Origin: Hexactinellida sp. DTS-2022 | Taxonomy: Eukaryota > Porifera > Hexactinellida | Length of the DNA stretch: 64,000 nt | Assembly (NCBI GenBank): GCA_028753945.1 | Contig: JAPNXP010000010.1 | Coordinates: forward strand, 5,459,042-5,523,041 | Reading direction: 5' to 3' | Shown: piece after piece, positions 42,772 through 54,037 of the stretch | Layout: each line of letters opens with the position of its first letter | Numbering within the stretch: the stretch's first letter is position 1 | Made by a program: the position numbers and the translations under genes | Notes under the pieces: generated by a model | The model's input: the letters and a program-made list of their open reading frames with translations, nothing else | What the model was told of the DNA's origin: nothing | Databases searched by the model: none

Positions 42772-43683
42772 ATGAAAAGATCTTCGACATCAGTTGATAG
42801 AGGTTTTAAACAGAGGAAAATCAATAATGATGATTTTCCGACTTCACTGATAGCCAGATTCCGAACTAATAATAGGATTATTTTCTCAGCACTCAACCAT
42901 GATAGAAATTTGATACTCATTTATAGTGGAGGTAGAATTTTCAGAAGGAAAGCAACTTTGGATTCCTGGCGCTTTAACGAGAAGCGCATTATTGACATAT
43001 TCACTATAGAAGGATATCATGTAACAAGAAAAATAATGGAGATGAATACGTGTACTAGTTTCATGATTGGTAATGCTAGGTTTACCGATCACATGATAAT
43101 GATATGCGACAGATCGTTGGATCGGAAACCTGTTATTCTGACTGATTTCTCACTTAAGTTCCCTTTATTTCTGGATAAAACAGTTTTTGTTGAATTCGAC
43201 GAGAAAGGAAATATCTACACTAATGGTGAGGGAAACAAAATAGCAGTATATTCACAAAATTTGGAATTCAAAGAAACGTTTGAAATCGACCTACCAGATA
43301 ATTCTGTTATTACCTCACTCCATATTAGGGATGATACCATGGTTGTACTGTCTTACAAGATTGGGCGGTCTCTTAAAGGTTGCACTGTTCGTAGATTTGT
43401 TCGATCAACAAGGAAATTAGTGAACTATTTGGAATTTGATACACTTGGTCAAGTATGTTTGAATGATATCTGTATTGATCAATTTTGCAATATTTTTCTT
43501 AGCACACGTGATGGAATTCGCATTTGGCATAAGAATAGCAAACTAGGCCCCATTATGTTTATGTTTGGAGGAAAAGAATATTTACAAATTCTATCAACAG
43601 ATAATTCTCAGATTATTTTAATTGCTCCTAATGGTATAATTAATATCTGCAGATTAAGATTTACTGTTCATTATCTCTGTTAA
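42772..43683 (+). CDS. Propeller-like tandem family, gamma-type member
   Basis: 303 residues, intronless, the most diverged member. N-terminus MKRSSTSVDRGFKQRKINND keeps both basic clusters. Repeats: IDIFTIEGYHV, FVEFDEKGNIYT, KIAVYSQNLEF, RRFVRSTRKLV, IRIWHKNSKL, INICRLRF. It lies between the two halves of the segmental duplication and is not itself duplicated, so it may be the older neighbour. Conserved upstream sequence begins about 110 bp before the ATG. Confidence 0.75.
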   Translation: MKRSSTSVDRGFKQRKINNDDFPTSLIARFRTNNRIIFSALNHDRNLILIYSGGRIFRRKATLDSWRFNEKRIIDIFTIEGYHVTRKIMEMNTCTSFMIGNARFTDHMIMICDRSLDRKPVILTDFSLKFPLFLDKTVFVEFDEKGNIYTNGEGNKIAVYSQNLEFKETFEIDLPDNSVITSLHIRDDTMVVLSYKIGRSLKGCTVRRFVRSTRKLVNYLEFDTLGQVCLNDICIDQFCNIFLSTRDGIRIWHKNSKLGPIMFMFGGKEYLQILSTDNSQIILIAPNGIINICRLRFTVHYLC

Positions 43684-43754
43684 ACTCCAATAAAACATTT
43701 CATGAAATAATTCATTTCATTATGATCTTTTTATTATGCTATAGAATTTGTCAA

Positions 43755-43912
43755 TACCTAATGAATTTTTTAATAACTATAAAACTTATTAGTATCAACA
43801 TGTGATATTACACTTTAAACAAGTAAATTAATATACTATTTTAAAGTCGTAATATCACATGTTGATTCTAATAAGTACTAATAGTTTTTAAAACTCATTA
43901 AGTGAAGATTGG
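43755..43912. repeat. Near-perfect palindrome of about 155 bp
   Basis: AATCAACATGTGATATTACG on one arm pairs with its complement ATATCACATGTTGAT; arms of about 60 bp around a short centre near 43825. It lies just 3' of the gamma gene and is probably a MITE. Confidence 0.7.
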
Positions 43913-44740
43913 CTCAACTTCTTGAGCTTAAATACAAAGCAACAATCTATCGTGCTGGAAATAGTAACAGTCTGTCTTCCATGGCCACAAACGAACTTTT
44001 GAACATTTTCAGGTGCCACTATCGGCTCCTTATAGGTAATTCAGTATAAATGGAGAAGTGTTCAACATAAAGCTTTTTGCTGAATTTAAATCTACGTATA
44101 CCGATTAACCGAGGAGCAGGTTTTGGCCTAGAGATTCCATCTGTCTACTGTCTATATGGCCCTAAGATTTATAGATAGTATAATGAAGGAAATTGTGGAT
44201 TCCCTTGCTTCATATCCTCAAATTTCTAAATTTCGACAATTAGATCTCTTAGTATGTGTAATTGTAGAATAAATAATAACATAAATAAATGTTTAAGTGC
44301 TATTTGAGAATTATTCAGGAATGTATGACTATTTTGGATATGTCAGATGATTGCCGCATCTCGGAGGTAATTTGCAGTATAAATTTCAATCCGGATTTCA
44401 GGATCAAATGTGAGGTACATCTCCAGATGTATAGGTACAAACAGCAAAATAGCATAGTTATATTAATGCCACCACGAGTTTCATTTTGGTGGCTATCCTA
44501 AGTTCCTAACCAAACACTATTTTGTCGACCACTGGTACATAAATAAATAAATAATCAGAGCAGAGTATATGTAGTTTTTCACTTTAGATAAACAAAAGAT
44601 AAACAGTATCACTCTAAATTTAAAACTACATATGCACTGCTCTGATTATTTATGAATAATTATTGTTTACATATAAATATTATATTCTTTTGTTTGCACT
44701 TGTATGAATAACATTGAATATCCATATTTTGTTTACTTCT

Positions 44741-45643
44741 ATGAAGAGATCTGCATCTGTTGATATTGATAGAAACTCAAAACAGCTGAAAACAAATAAT
44801 GATGGATTTCCAACTACTCTGATAGCCACATTCCCAACTGTAAAAAATATTGTTTGCTCAGCACTCAACCATGATATGAACTTGATACTGATCTATAGTT
44901 CAAATTTTTTTGTTAACCGATGGGGTCTAACTTGGGGATCAGGATTGTTTTCAGATGAGGGTACCATTGATATATATACTCTAGAAGGTTATCATGTAAC
45001 AAGAAAAACATTAGGGAAGAAGACGCATGCTAGTCTAAGGATTTGGAATGTTAGGTTTACAGATCACATGATTATGTTATGCGGCGGTACGTTTACACCT
45101 ACTATTCTAACTGATTTCTCACATAAGGTCCCTTTCTCTCGATATAAAACATTTTTTATTGAGTTCGACGAGACAGGAAATATCTACACTATTGGTGAAA
45201 GAAACAAAATTGCTGTTTATTCACAAAATTTGGTATTCAAAGAAGGATTTGAAATTCACCTACCAGATAATTCTGTTATCTTCTCTCTCCATATTAGAGA
45301 GGATACCATGGTTGTACTATCATACAACATTAGGCGTATTCATGTTTACACAATTTCTAGATTTGTCAGATCAACAAGGAAATTAGTAAACAATTTTGAA
45401 TTGGCTGACAATTGTCCCCAGCATTTGAATAATATCTGTATTGATCAGTTCAGAAATGTTATTGTTAGCACACGTCTGGGAATTCGAGTTTGGCAGAGAA
45501 ATGGCGCATTGAGACACATCATGTTTAAGGCAAATGCATTTATACGAATTCTATTAACAGACAATTCTCAGATCATTCTGATTTTTCCTAACGGTAGAAT
45601 TAATGTCTATAGATTAATAGACATGGTTAATTATCGATGTTGA
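44741..45643 (+). CDS. Propeller-like tandem family, alpha-type member 2
   Basis: 300 residues from the ATG at 44741; same length as 36117-37019. From about residue 140 to the stop the protein is identical to alpha member 1 and the DNA almost so. Before that, by hand alignment, about 13 residues differ against four silent changes, for example TSL/TTL, HRWRV/NRWGL and GFID/GTID. 3' flanking sequence remains similar for several hundred bases. The N-terminal basic motif (KRSAS...KQLKT) is conserved. The gene is intronless; its role is unknown. Confidence 0.75.
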   Translation: MKRSASVDIDRNSKQLKTNNDGFPTTLIATFPTVKNIVCSALNHDMNLILIYSSNFFVNRWGLTWGSGLFSDEGTIDIYTLEGYHVTRKTLGKKTHASLRIWNVRFTDHMIMLCGGTFTPTILTDFSHKVPFSRYKTFFIEFDETGNIYTIGERNKIAVYSQNLVFKEGFEIHLPDNSVIFSLHIREDTMVVLSYNIRRIHVYTISRFVRSTRKLVNNFELADNCPQHLNNICIDQFRNVIVSTRLGIRVWQRNGALRHIMFKANAFIRILLTDNSQIILIFPNGRINVYRLIDMVNYRC

Positions 45644-46026
45644 ACATCACGTGAACCTTTATGAACTCTTATACGCTCTAATCTCCCTTATCTGGGAATT
45701 TGCCCGGATCTCAGTAATGCAATGGCTAGTACATGTCCAAAGTGTCTAATCTATATTTTTTAGATTCATTCAAGCATCATAAAATGTTGATGTAACGGGT
45801 TGTGGATAATTTAATATATGCACGTATTTGTTATTTATTTTTGTCATTTAACTCCATTATTGGTTGAATGAATACATGTTTATCTTGGAATTACACCAAT
45901 AAGTGTCCCCAGTTTATGGAGGTGCCCGGATCTTTCCGGATATTTGAGTGTACTTGTATAGAATTTGTCATCAACTTTTAATTAACTTTTGAGTTATGAT
46001 GTGTTGTTAATTTGTATAGACATACC

Positions 46027-46266
46027 GTATTTCCCCAAATAAGCGCCGGGTCAATAAAATTGGCATATTTATGATAAGATTAAAACAGTTTAATTGACAA
46101 CTGGAGTATAATTCCATTGATTTTGGCAACTTCAGTATGTAACCTGTTGGTGAGAAACATTAGAATCGACCTAAACATTATTTTCAGGATTTTTCATAAA
46201 ACTTTCAAAATAAATTTGGTCCATGAAAACAATAAGCGTCTGGCGCTTATTCGGTGCAATACGGTA
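46027..46266. mobile_element. MITE family K (duplicate of 37900-38131)
   Basis: GTATTTCCCCAAATAAGCGC at the left and GCTTATTCGGTGCAATACGG at the right; located at the same distance before the beta gene as in the other block. Confidence 0.75.
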
Positions 46267-46351
46267 TGCATTTACATTATAGTGATAGGGCCTATATTAT
46301 TTAGTGACATTTAGCATTCTCTGCTTCAATTTACTGTTATTGTTTGTTGTA

Positions 46352-47251
46352 ATGAGGAGATCTGCTAGTGCATTATTTGATAAAAGTTCTAAAAGGTTGA
46401 AAACCAATAATGATGAATTTACAACTCTAAGGATAGCCACATTCCCAACGGTAAATCTCAATATTTGCTCAGCACTCAACCATGATAAAAACTTGATACT
46501 GATCTATAGTGGAAGAAGAATAAATAGGGTGGTACCAACTTGGGTGTTTGGGACATTTAAAGAGGAGCGTTCTATTGACATATTTACCCTAGAAGGTTAT
46601 CATGTAACAAGAAAAATAATAAAGAAGAAGAAAATCTGTTATAGTCGAATGATTGAGAATGTAAGGTTTACGGATCACATGATAATGGTATGTGACGGTT
46701 TCTTTAGATCTGCTATTCTAACTGATTTCTCACTTAAATTCCCTTTGTTTGTACACAAAGTAGCTTTTATTGAATTCGATGAGACGGGAAATATCTACAC
46801 TAATGGTGGTGAAAGAAACAAAATTGCTGTTTATTCACAGAATTTGGAGTTCAAAGAAATGCTAAATATTGACCTACCAGATAATTATATTATCACCTCA
46901 CTCCATATTAGGGATGATATCATGGTTGTTCTATCCAGGGAGAATAATTCAGTTGGAACAGTTCATAGATTTGTCCGATCAACAGGGAAATTAGTGAAAC
47001 ATTTGGAACTTTCTAAATTTTATTACCACCGTCTGAATGAAATCTGTATTGATCAGCTCAGTAATATTATTCTTTGCACAGATAATGGAATTCGTATTTG
47101 GCAGAGAAATGGCGAATTAAGCCCTATTATGTTTGGAGGAAAACAATATAAGCAAATTCTATTAACGAACAATTATCAGTTAATTCTAATTACTCCAAAT
47201 GGCAGAATTAATCTCCATAGATTAATAGACATTGTTAATTATCTCTGTTGA
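46352..47251 (+). CDS. Propeller-like tandem family, beta-type member 3
   Basis: 299 residues from the ATG at 46352 (an upstream in-frame GTG is not a start). N-terminus MRRSASALFDKSSKRLKTNN. Repeats IDIFTLEGYHV, FIEFDETGNIYT, KIAVYSQNLEF, HRFVRSTGKLV, IRIWQRNGEL, INLHRLID. The segment around residues 62-78 (GRRINRVVPTWVFGTFKE) differs strongly from beta member 2 while both flanks are nearly the same, so variation is local. TRMU follows 598 bp downstream on the same strand. Confidence 0.75.
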   Translation: MRRSASALFDKSSKRLKTNNDEFTTLRIATFPTVNLNICSALNHDKNLILIYSGRRINRVVPTWVFGTFKEERSIDIFTLEGYHVTRKIIKKKKICYSRMIENVRFTDHMIMVCDGFFRSAILTDFSLKFPLFVHKVAFIEFDETGNIYTNGGERNKIAVYSQNLEFKEMLNIDLPDNYIITSLHIRDDIMVVLSRENNSVGTVHRFVRSTGKLVKHLELSKFYYHRLNEICIDQLSNIILCTDNGIRIWQRNGELSPIMFGGKQYKQILLTNNYQLILITPNGRINLHRLIDIVNYLC

Positions 47252-47849
47252 ACAAATGAACATTTCATGAACTCTTGTTACTGTGTTGTATACTACATAG
47301 TGGGCCAGCATGAAATGACTGCCTTTGGCTTGTTAGTTATTAGTTTTTAGATTTTAGGTAATTCTCTCAACAATCCACAGTTTTATTACTTATTTTGTAT
47401 CTTTTTCATTATGTAGTATATTTAATTTATGATTTAGGCGTATTAAGATTGGATCAGACCAGGATTAGGAGCGTATTACAAATGGCTGTATAATACACTG
47501 TGTGGGAGTGTATGTACCTGTGGTCGACAAAATCGTGTCTAATTAGAAACTTAGGATAGCCACCAAAATGAAGTTCGTGATGGCATTAATAAGCCTATGC
47601 TATTTTGCTATGCGTATACATCTGGAGATGTACCTCACATTTGATCCTACTATCCCGAGCCACATCATAATACTTTTCTAAGAACTTTGAAAAACTTGGT
47701 TTGAGCCTCGAGAATGCAAATTTAGTGGCTTAGATTGGTTATCATAAATTTGATTTTGTCGAGCACTACTCTATATACTAGATTGCATGAGGAAATTTAT
47801 TTCTTTAGCTGGCATAATTAATACACATACGTAGTATAATTAATAGATT

Positions 47850-48974
47850 ATGATGAGTCGAGTGCTGGTAGCAATGTCTGGGGGAATAGACTCTAGTGTG
47901 AGTGCTCTATTGTTGAAGAGACAGGGATATGATGTACATGCTGTGATAATGAAGAACTGGGACCATGGGGAAGAAGGCTCTAATTGCTCCTTTGAAAAAG
48001 ACAGCAGAGATGTTGAATGGGTCTGTCAGAAAATCGGAATAGATTATTCAGTCATTGATTTCACTACACAATACTGGAATTACGTTTTTCAGCCTTTCTT
48101 AACTAATCTCAACAGTGGATATACACCCAATGCTGATGTACTTTGCAATAAATTTATAAAATTCAATTTCCTATTGAAACAACTCCCCAGGTTTTCAGCT
48201 AATTATTTGGCGACAGGACACTATGCACGTACAAACGGTACCAGATTACTTCGTGCTAGAGACACAAACAAAGATCAGTCATATTTTCTATCTCTCACAA
48301 ATCCATTGGTATTCTCTAAAGTATTATTTCCAGTAGGAGATATGTTGAAATCCCACGTGCAACAACTTGCAAGAGAAGCTGAACTATTTCCAATATTAGC
48401 ACGTAAGGAAAGTATGGGACTTTGTTTTGTAGGGAAACGAAATAATTTTCATGAATTTCTCTCACAATACATCCCTTATAATCAAGGTGAGATTATTTCC
48501 CTCGACGGAACATATATTGGGAAACATCTCGGGCATCAGTTCTACACCATAGGACAAAGAGCTAGGTTACGAGGACAGCCGAAAGGAATGTATGTCGTAG
48601 CAAAAGATGCTGTGAATAATAGAATCTATGTAGTAAATGATCCTAATCATCCAGCGATGTTTTCTAATAGTTTCATTGTAGAATTCCCAAGCTGGTCCAT
48701 TGATGAATTCCCATTTATGTGCTATGTTAAGACCCGATATCTTTCTAGCCTTACATACTGTGTACTTAAGCATGTGGGAGATAATAGTGTACATGTGCAG
48801 TGTTTGTTTGAATCGATTCGCGCTGTCACTCCCGGACAAATTGCTGTGTTTTATTCCGGAGACATTTGCTTAGGAGGAGCGGCCATCTTATCAAGAGAAT
48901 TAGAGAAGTGTCCCATTAGTGTAACTGATACTTTTATTCACTCAAAAGCAAATTTAAGCGTGCAATTGAATTGA
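47850..48974 (+). CDS. TRMU: tRNA-specific 2-thiouridylase (mitochondrial type, MnmA/TRMU)
   Basis: 374 residues, single exon. The enzyme activates and thiolates U34 of mitochondrial tRNAs for Lys, Glu and Gln with ATP and sulfur relayed through cysteines. Seen: the PP-loop SGGIDSS at residues 10-16, the first catalytic Cys in NADVLCNKF (Cys99), the GHYAR motif, and the second Cys in GLCFVGKRN (about residue 192), followed by the C-terminal barrel domain. Two adjacent ATGs are possible; a duplicate copy of the 5' end has only the first, so I keep 47850. No clear presequence is visible, as the PP-loop begins at once, so mitochondrial import is assumed from the family. Human TRMU has about 421 residues. 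Confidence 0.93.
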   Translation: MMSRVLVAMSGGIDSSVSALLLKRQGYDVHAVIMKNWDHGEEGSNCSFEKDSRDVEWVCQKIGIDYSVIDFTTQYWNYVFQPFLTNLNSGYTPNADVLCNKFIKFNFLLKQLPRFSANYLATGHYARTNGTRLLRARDTNKDQSYFLSLTNPLVFSKVLFPVGDMLKSHVQQLAREAELFPILARKESMGLCFVGKRNNFHEFLSQYIPYNQGEIISLDGTYIGKHLGHQFYTIGQRARLRGQPKGMYVVAKDAVNNRIYVVNDPNHPAMFSNSFIVEFPSWSIDEFPFMCYVKTRYLSSLTYCVLKHVGDNSVHVQCLFESIRAVTPGQIAVFYSGDICLGGAAILSRELEKCPISVTDTFIHSKANLSVQLN

Positions 48975-49946
48975 ATTCGTAAATATTTGGAGTTTTAGGG
49001 ATATTTTCTATCACTTATAATATGATGTAATTTAGTTATGTTCCGAAATTTGAAAACATATGTAATATCTACTTATATAGTTCAAGTCAGATTGATTTTT
49101 CAGTACAGTTGACTCCACATAATTGGGTTCTAGAAAGCTTCCGAAGTTAGCCATTGTCTCATTTATATCAGACGGTATATTTGGATGGATCTGTTATTGG
49201 TGATTTGTTCTGAATAACTGCATAAGCTATTGCCTAATTAAGCGGATTTGACTGTATTTTCTATGGGTATGAATTACTTTTTGTATGAAATTAGCTAATA
49301 CAGAAATTCCAAAGAGTGAGATGAATAAGAATTTATTGTTACTCGGGCTGTAGACAGTGGGAAAGTCAACTCTCATATCTCATACTTGGTGAAGAGGAGA
49401 TATAAAGGAAAATGTGTCATCATAAGTATACTAACTGTTTGCAGTTCTTCTAATAAATTTAATTTGTAATATTTTTTGTGTAAAGACGTTATTATTATTA
49501 TTTTTTGCTTATTCTTAATGAGAAAAACTTGAACATCCATATATTTTCTGCATAATAGTCAGGGAAATCTTAGGAACTAGAAAGTATGTGAACTTGTTTT
49601 CCCAATTAATATGAGTAGTAGACTAGTTAGTTACAATAGTAGTACACTAGGATTTCTTAAAATTTGTACTGTACAGATGGCTCGCCTTATCTTAGCGTCT
49701 GCTCAATCTGCTAGCGCCTGTTCGTTTTGTCATATTTTAAGCAGAATTTAACTTATGTTTTGTAAACTAATATTATTTTACTGGAAGAGAATGCCTCGTT
49801 CAATGTATGAAGGTAATTTTATATAATAAATATAATTATTCACTCTATAGTCAAGTAGAAATACGTAAATGAACTCTCTTTAATGTGTGTAGCATGTTCT
49901 GTGGGATCATCTTATTATATTGTATCAATTTGTTTGAGAAGACTAT
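48975..49946. other. Intergenic between convergent TRMU and GATE-16
   Basis: One family A-like MITE at 49106-49254; otherwise AT-rich sequence without recognised features. Confidence 0.5.
49106..49254. mobile_element. MITE family A (old copy)
   Basis: Ends CAGTTGACTCCACATAATTG and CTAATTAAGCGGATTTGACTG (shortened), TA-flanked, internally diverged. Confidence 0.65.
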
Positions 49947-50300
49947 CTAATTTCCGAATGTATTCTCTCCCCCATAAGCTATGTACAGAAATCCATCCTC
50001 ATCTTTATTCTCCTCATAAATACTGCTTATAGGAGTGCTAGTTGTCGGCATTGTTTTGTTGACGAATAGGAACATTGCCTTTTCAGGAGGTAGTTGTATT
50101 CGCCTACGAATAATGTACATAAACTGAGCGACACTTAGATCAGAAGGCACAAGGTATTTCTTCTTGTCGATATCTGCAATGGGAGATTTCGGTACTTTTT
50201 CAACAATAACCGGTATCCTATCTTGGTACTTTAATAATATTTTCGCAGACTCCTTGCAACGAGCTTCGAACGAACAAGTTTCTTTGAATTCCCACCTCAT
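49947..50300 (-). CDS. GABARAPL2: ATG8-family ubiquitin-like modifier, GABARAPL2/GATE-16 type
   Basis: 117 residues from the ATG at 50300, the exact length of human GABARAPL2; the frame extends upstream only with non-ATG codons. ATG8 proteins are conjugated to phosphatidylethanolamine on autophagosomes and act in fusion and Golgi traffic. Seen: MRWEFKE at the start, [48 protein letters not shown] and the C-terminal [16 protein letters not shown] and ENTFG favour the GATE-16 branch over GABARAP or LC3. One residue (Asn) follows the glycine that ATG4 exposes. Single exon. It is divergent from MED10, with a 906-bp shared upstream region. Confidence 0.95.
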   Translation of the reverse strand: MRWEFKETCSFEARCKESAKILLKYQDRIPVIVEKVPKSPIADIDKKKYLVPSDLSVAQFMYIIRRRIQLPPEKAMFLFVNKTMPTTSTPISSIYEENKDEDGFLYIAYGGENTFGN

Positions 50301-51206
50301 ACTATACTTACTTTTGAATACAATTATTATCCTTTCTTTCAATCAATCTATATTTATATATAAATAATGAGAGAAGACTCAACAGCTGGGGCTTAATGTT
50401 ATAACCTGAAGCAATAGCAAATATGTTATCTTTGTTTGGAAGTGGCTTCTGAACTTGAATGATCAATGCTTTGCTTCAAATTAACTTGTGTAGATTGAAT
50501 CAGTGAGTACTGATTGTAATCAGATCATTGTTAGATTTCATATCAAAAGGAGGTTTCGGAATTCACTGCTGCTGGATTCAATACATGAGCATATGATAGA
50601 GCCATACCAAACATGTTGGTTAATTAACTTGTTATGTGTGCCACGATATATGTTAGTAGGACGAACACGGTTAGTACGTACAGTAATCCATTTTATTAAA
50701 AAGTTATAATGTACTACAAATTCTGGGAAACGAACAAATTTGGAAGTTCGTCAGCCTGATCTTTTTGGGGTCATAGTATTGCTTAGATGGCCATATACCA
50801 CATAGAATCTTGAAATTTCTCCTCAAACGACGATTAAAATCCTTAAGCCATCCCTTAGGTTAGCATCCTTTCCTTGTTAAAATGTACGGTAAAAAATATC
50901 CAGAACTAGCAGGATACTTTTGCCCTAAATAATTGTGATCTTAGCCACCACAAGCCAACCTTTCTTTGTAATAATAATATGATACATAATATTATAATAT
51001 TATCGCGTATTTTATTCATATTCTAACAAAATGTTCCGTAATATACTTTCCGTAACGTTTCCGAGGGATTTATAGGACAGACAGTACTTACTGTATTACA
51101 TACTTTTAACCTGCGATGATCACTTTCGGGAACGCAGGTGTTTGTAAAATTGACAGATTTACTGTATTTACTTTTTATCCTTATAAAGTCAGTCTATCTA
51201 GCGATA
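50301..51206. promoter_or_regulatory. Divergent upstream region of GATE-16 and MED10
   Basis: A 906-bp AT-rich stretch between two divergent housekeeping genes. No clear TATA box or repeat was identified. It should contain both promoters. Confidence 0.4.
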
Positions 51207-51635
51207 ATGGACCCTAGAAATCCGACAGGTAAGGAACACGGGAAAGACGAGCTAGGCTACCTCTGTCACTATCTGGAGCAAATGATTGATGACACGAGGA
51301 CAGTAGGAATAATGGTGAGTGATTTTCAGAGCGGAAATCAACACCGTCTACTCCAGCATCTGAACAAGATAATAGAGAATCTACGAATGTTAGACAACTG
51401 TAAGGGTGATTTAATGGAGATTATGATACCTCGAGATGTTCTGAATTACGTAGACGAAGGGAAGAGTCCTGAATTGTATAACAAAGATTGTATGGAGAAG
51501 TCGTTAGCTAAACACAAGGTTGTACAGGAGAAAGTCAATGTATACAAGAGAATGCATGATCAGTTGTTGAAAGATTTGAAGGAGTATTATCCTGAGATGG
51601 TACATGTTTATAAGAAATCACGCAAATCTCTCTGA
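51207..51635 (+). CDS. MED10: Mediator complex subunit 10
   Basis: 142 residues from the ATG at 51207; human MED10 has 135. It is a small helical subunit of the Mediator middle module that bridges activators and RNA polymerase II. Seen: VGIMVSDFQSGNQHRLLQHL, matching the conserved SDFQ segment, IPRDVLNYVDEGKSPELY, matching the IP.EV..YID.GRNP.LY family motif, and the CMEKSLAKHKVVQEKV helix. The frame extends 69 bases upstream without an ATG, so the start is clear. Single exon. Confidence 0.92.
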   Translation: MDPRNPTGKEHGKDELGYLCHYLEQMIDDTRTVGIMVSDFQSGNQHRLLQHLNKIIENLRMLDNCKGDLMEIMIPRDVLNYVDEGKSPELYNKDCMEKSLAKHKVVQEKVNVYKRMHDQLLKDLKEYYPEMVHVYKKSRKSL

Positions 51636-52850
51636 TTTTTGTTTTGAGTTGACTTGAATTAATACTTAATTAAGAATGCTGACAGTTGTAATATACACAG
51701 TAGAGCTTTTGTTATTAATTATAGGGGCGAACTTGTGGTGAAAATGCGAATTTTGATCTAATTATTGTAAATTTTTTTAAACCGTATTTCTTCAGATAAT
51801 AACCCGGTCACGGAATAATTCGTCCAGACGGATTATTTTTTACCCCGGACCAAATATTTCAGACATTTTTTATCTGGTTGAATACTAATGTATTTCAAAT
51901 GGAGTTATACATTGTAGATTTGGGTTTCGCAAACTCGCATATCAACTTTTGAGAATACGTATCACAATATGATCACACCTAAATTTGACATCCATTTAAG
52001 GGTTCACGAAAATTTCGCCGAGGAATATCCGTCTGAAATATAAATATCGACAATTACCTTTCCCCCAGCACCTCTTACACTTTTCTCTATACTCACAAAA
52101 AAATTTCCTAAATTATTTTAAATGATTTATTCTCAACGAGAATATTAAAATGGACAGTAAGATTAATCAAAAACTCTGGTAATTAAAAAAAAGTTAATAA
52201 TTTGGCCATTCGTTTCCATCCATGGTCAAAATTTGACCATCTTAATAGCACTTCAGTTATCAACTAATGGTTATTAATTTTATCTGACAAAATGCCATTT
52301 TTATTGACCCGGCGCCATAGGCGTCGTAACCCGCCCGGGCGGCCCGCAAGGGTTGCCCGTATGCTACTAATACTATACCCGGAGTTTACCCGGACATTAC
52401 CCGGAATTTCCGGGCGGCCCGAAGGATTGACCTTTGCATTTACGACGCCTATGCCCGGCGCTTATTCGGGGAAATACGCTATTAAATTCTTTTAGGCAAT
52501 TAGGGTTTATTGTCGTGAGAACTATTATAATCCACCATTATACTATTTTCGGGATTTTTCAAAAAAATTGAGGACAAGTTTGGTCCACGAAACAATAAGC
52601 GCCAGGACGCTTATCTGGGAAATACGATAATCGGCCGGCTAACAGTTGAGGAAAATATAATATTATTATCAAAAGTGACAGACTGTTTGTTTGTTGATTA
52701 TTTTCTTTCTTCTAAAAAGGGATAAATCAACTTTGCAACTTTAGTAGAATCTCTCTTCAAATAGACCTATTTATATAGTGTCACTTACTACACCTATTTA
52801 TTTATTTATTTAATCGTTACATTCCTTACAGTCAACTTGGATAGTTAGCA
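51636..52850. other. Intergenic with a nested MITE pair
   Basis: No gene. MITE K at about 52285-52630 carries a hAT-type insertion at 52316-52453; the rest is unique AT-rich DNA. Confidence 0.5.
52285..52630. mobile_element. MITE family K interrupted by a hAT-type element
   Basis: Family K words GGCGCTTATTCGGGGAAATACG and AATAAGCGCC are present (first one shortened in other copies). At 52316-52453 lies an element with CATAGGCGTCGTAA and TTACGACGCCTATG ends and an exact CCCGGCGC duplication on both sides; its interior CCGGGCGGCCCG words are unusually GC-rich for this region. Confidence 0.8.
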
Positions 52851-53696
52851 ATGTCACTATCAGACAGTCACTTGGCGCCGGGTAAGACTACATACGTTCC
52901 ATCTGTACGAGTTGGTAACTGGAGAGAAGATTTGGCTTTGGAGGAGGAGACAGTGAAAGATTTCATTTCCAAGAAAGAATCTGGAGATCTGTTGATCCAG
53001 AAATCGAGTTCTCTCCTTCTGCAGGTCACTGCACCTATAGAAATATCATCAGAAAAAGATACACTATCATTCGGCGATAAAATAATTCTGTATCATGTTA
53101 ATACACAGCGTACGCTCTCAGCTCATATTCCATTCGGAGTTCTACATTCCTCTTTCACTATACAGTCTCCATGTGCAGTGACAGCTTCATTCAGCATGGT
53201 ACCGTGTATACGTAACACGTTTTCAATCGAGAGTGTATCTAAAGAGGTAGAAGAGGGAGAGACGGTTAAATTCGGACAACCTTTTTACCTCAAAACACAG
53301 TCGGGACCTGGTGGCGAATTGTACTTGCATAGCGATACAGCTACATTTGCCAAAGACGCCAAATACAGCAGACAACAAGAAGTACTGCTTGTCTCTCCTG
53401 CTTCCTATTTCTGTGCTTGGACTTTACTCTGTGTGGCGAAGAGAGATCGCTTGGAGTTAGAAGGAGAATCGGTACCAGCTAACACCGTTGTTGTTCTCAA
53501 CCATTGTAAGACTAACCAGAATCTAGCGTGTTTATCGCAGTACTCCGTAAGAACTATGTTTGGACGAGAGCATGAAGTGACTACTCATACGCACTACACT
53601 AAATACAAAACAATTGATGTACAAAATCAATGGGTGGTTATGAATAGAGCTCCGAATAAAGTGATTGAAGATGCAGTGAAGTCTCCTGAATCTTAG
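52851..53696 (+). CDS. CFAP161: Cilia- and flagella-associated protein 161
   Basis: 281 residues, single exon (human about 301). CFAP161 is a microtubule inner protein of axonemal doublets. Seen: VRVGNWREDLALEEETVKDF at the N-terminus, matching the family's VRIGNW.ED..LEEE opening, FGDKIILYH, and the C-terminal VPANTVVVLNHCKTNQNLAC and FGREHEVTTHTH. The gene implies motile cilia in this organism. It is preceded by a TATTTATTTATTTAAT-rich stretch and followed by MITE F at 53857. Confidence 0.92.
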   Translation: MSLSDSHLAPGKTTYVPSVRVGNWREDLALEEETVKDFISKKESGDLLIQKSSSLLLQVTAPIEISSEKDTLSFGDKIILYHVNTQRTLSAHIPFGVLHSSFTIQSPCAVTASFSMVPCIRNTFSIESVSKEVEEGETVKFGQPFYLKTQSGPGGELYLHSDTATFAKDAKYSRQQEVLLVSPASYFCAWTLLCVAKRDRLELEGESVPANTVVVLNHCKTNQNLACLSQYSVRTMFGREHEVTTHTHYTKYKTIDVQNQWVVMNRAPNKVIEDAVKSPES

Positions 53697-53856
53697 AACA
53701 GTACCATAACTTATCTCTTCAAATCAACACTTATACGTACGTAACTTTTATTATTATTTTATTATTTCAAATGTACTTCTTATACACACATACTCTCCCA
53801 CTATATTTCAATTATAATACAGATATTTTATTTGAACATTAGGACATGTATAGATA

Positions 53857-54020
53857 CAGTCAGTTCTCTCTAATAGTACACTTCTCTAATAGTCCACTTT
53901 TCTAATAGTCCACTTATTTTCTTGTCCAAATTACTATTTATATATCTGTAATAGTCCATATTCTCTAATAGTCCACTTTGGGCCAATTTCCCACTGGTGG
54001 ACTATTAGAGAGAACAGTGT
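53857..54020. mobile_element. MITE family F
   Basis: Left end CAGTCAGTTCTCTCTAATAG, right GACTATTAGAGAGAACAGTG; several internal TCTAATAGTCCAC words. Confidence 0.8.
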
Positions 54021-54037
54021 GTAGTGTCTTTCTGCTG

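Noticed and set aside
52292-52495. GC-rich frame with Arg/Pro content
   Set aside because: Coincides with a hAT-type insertion in MITE K, exact 8-bp duplication on both sides.
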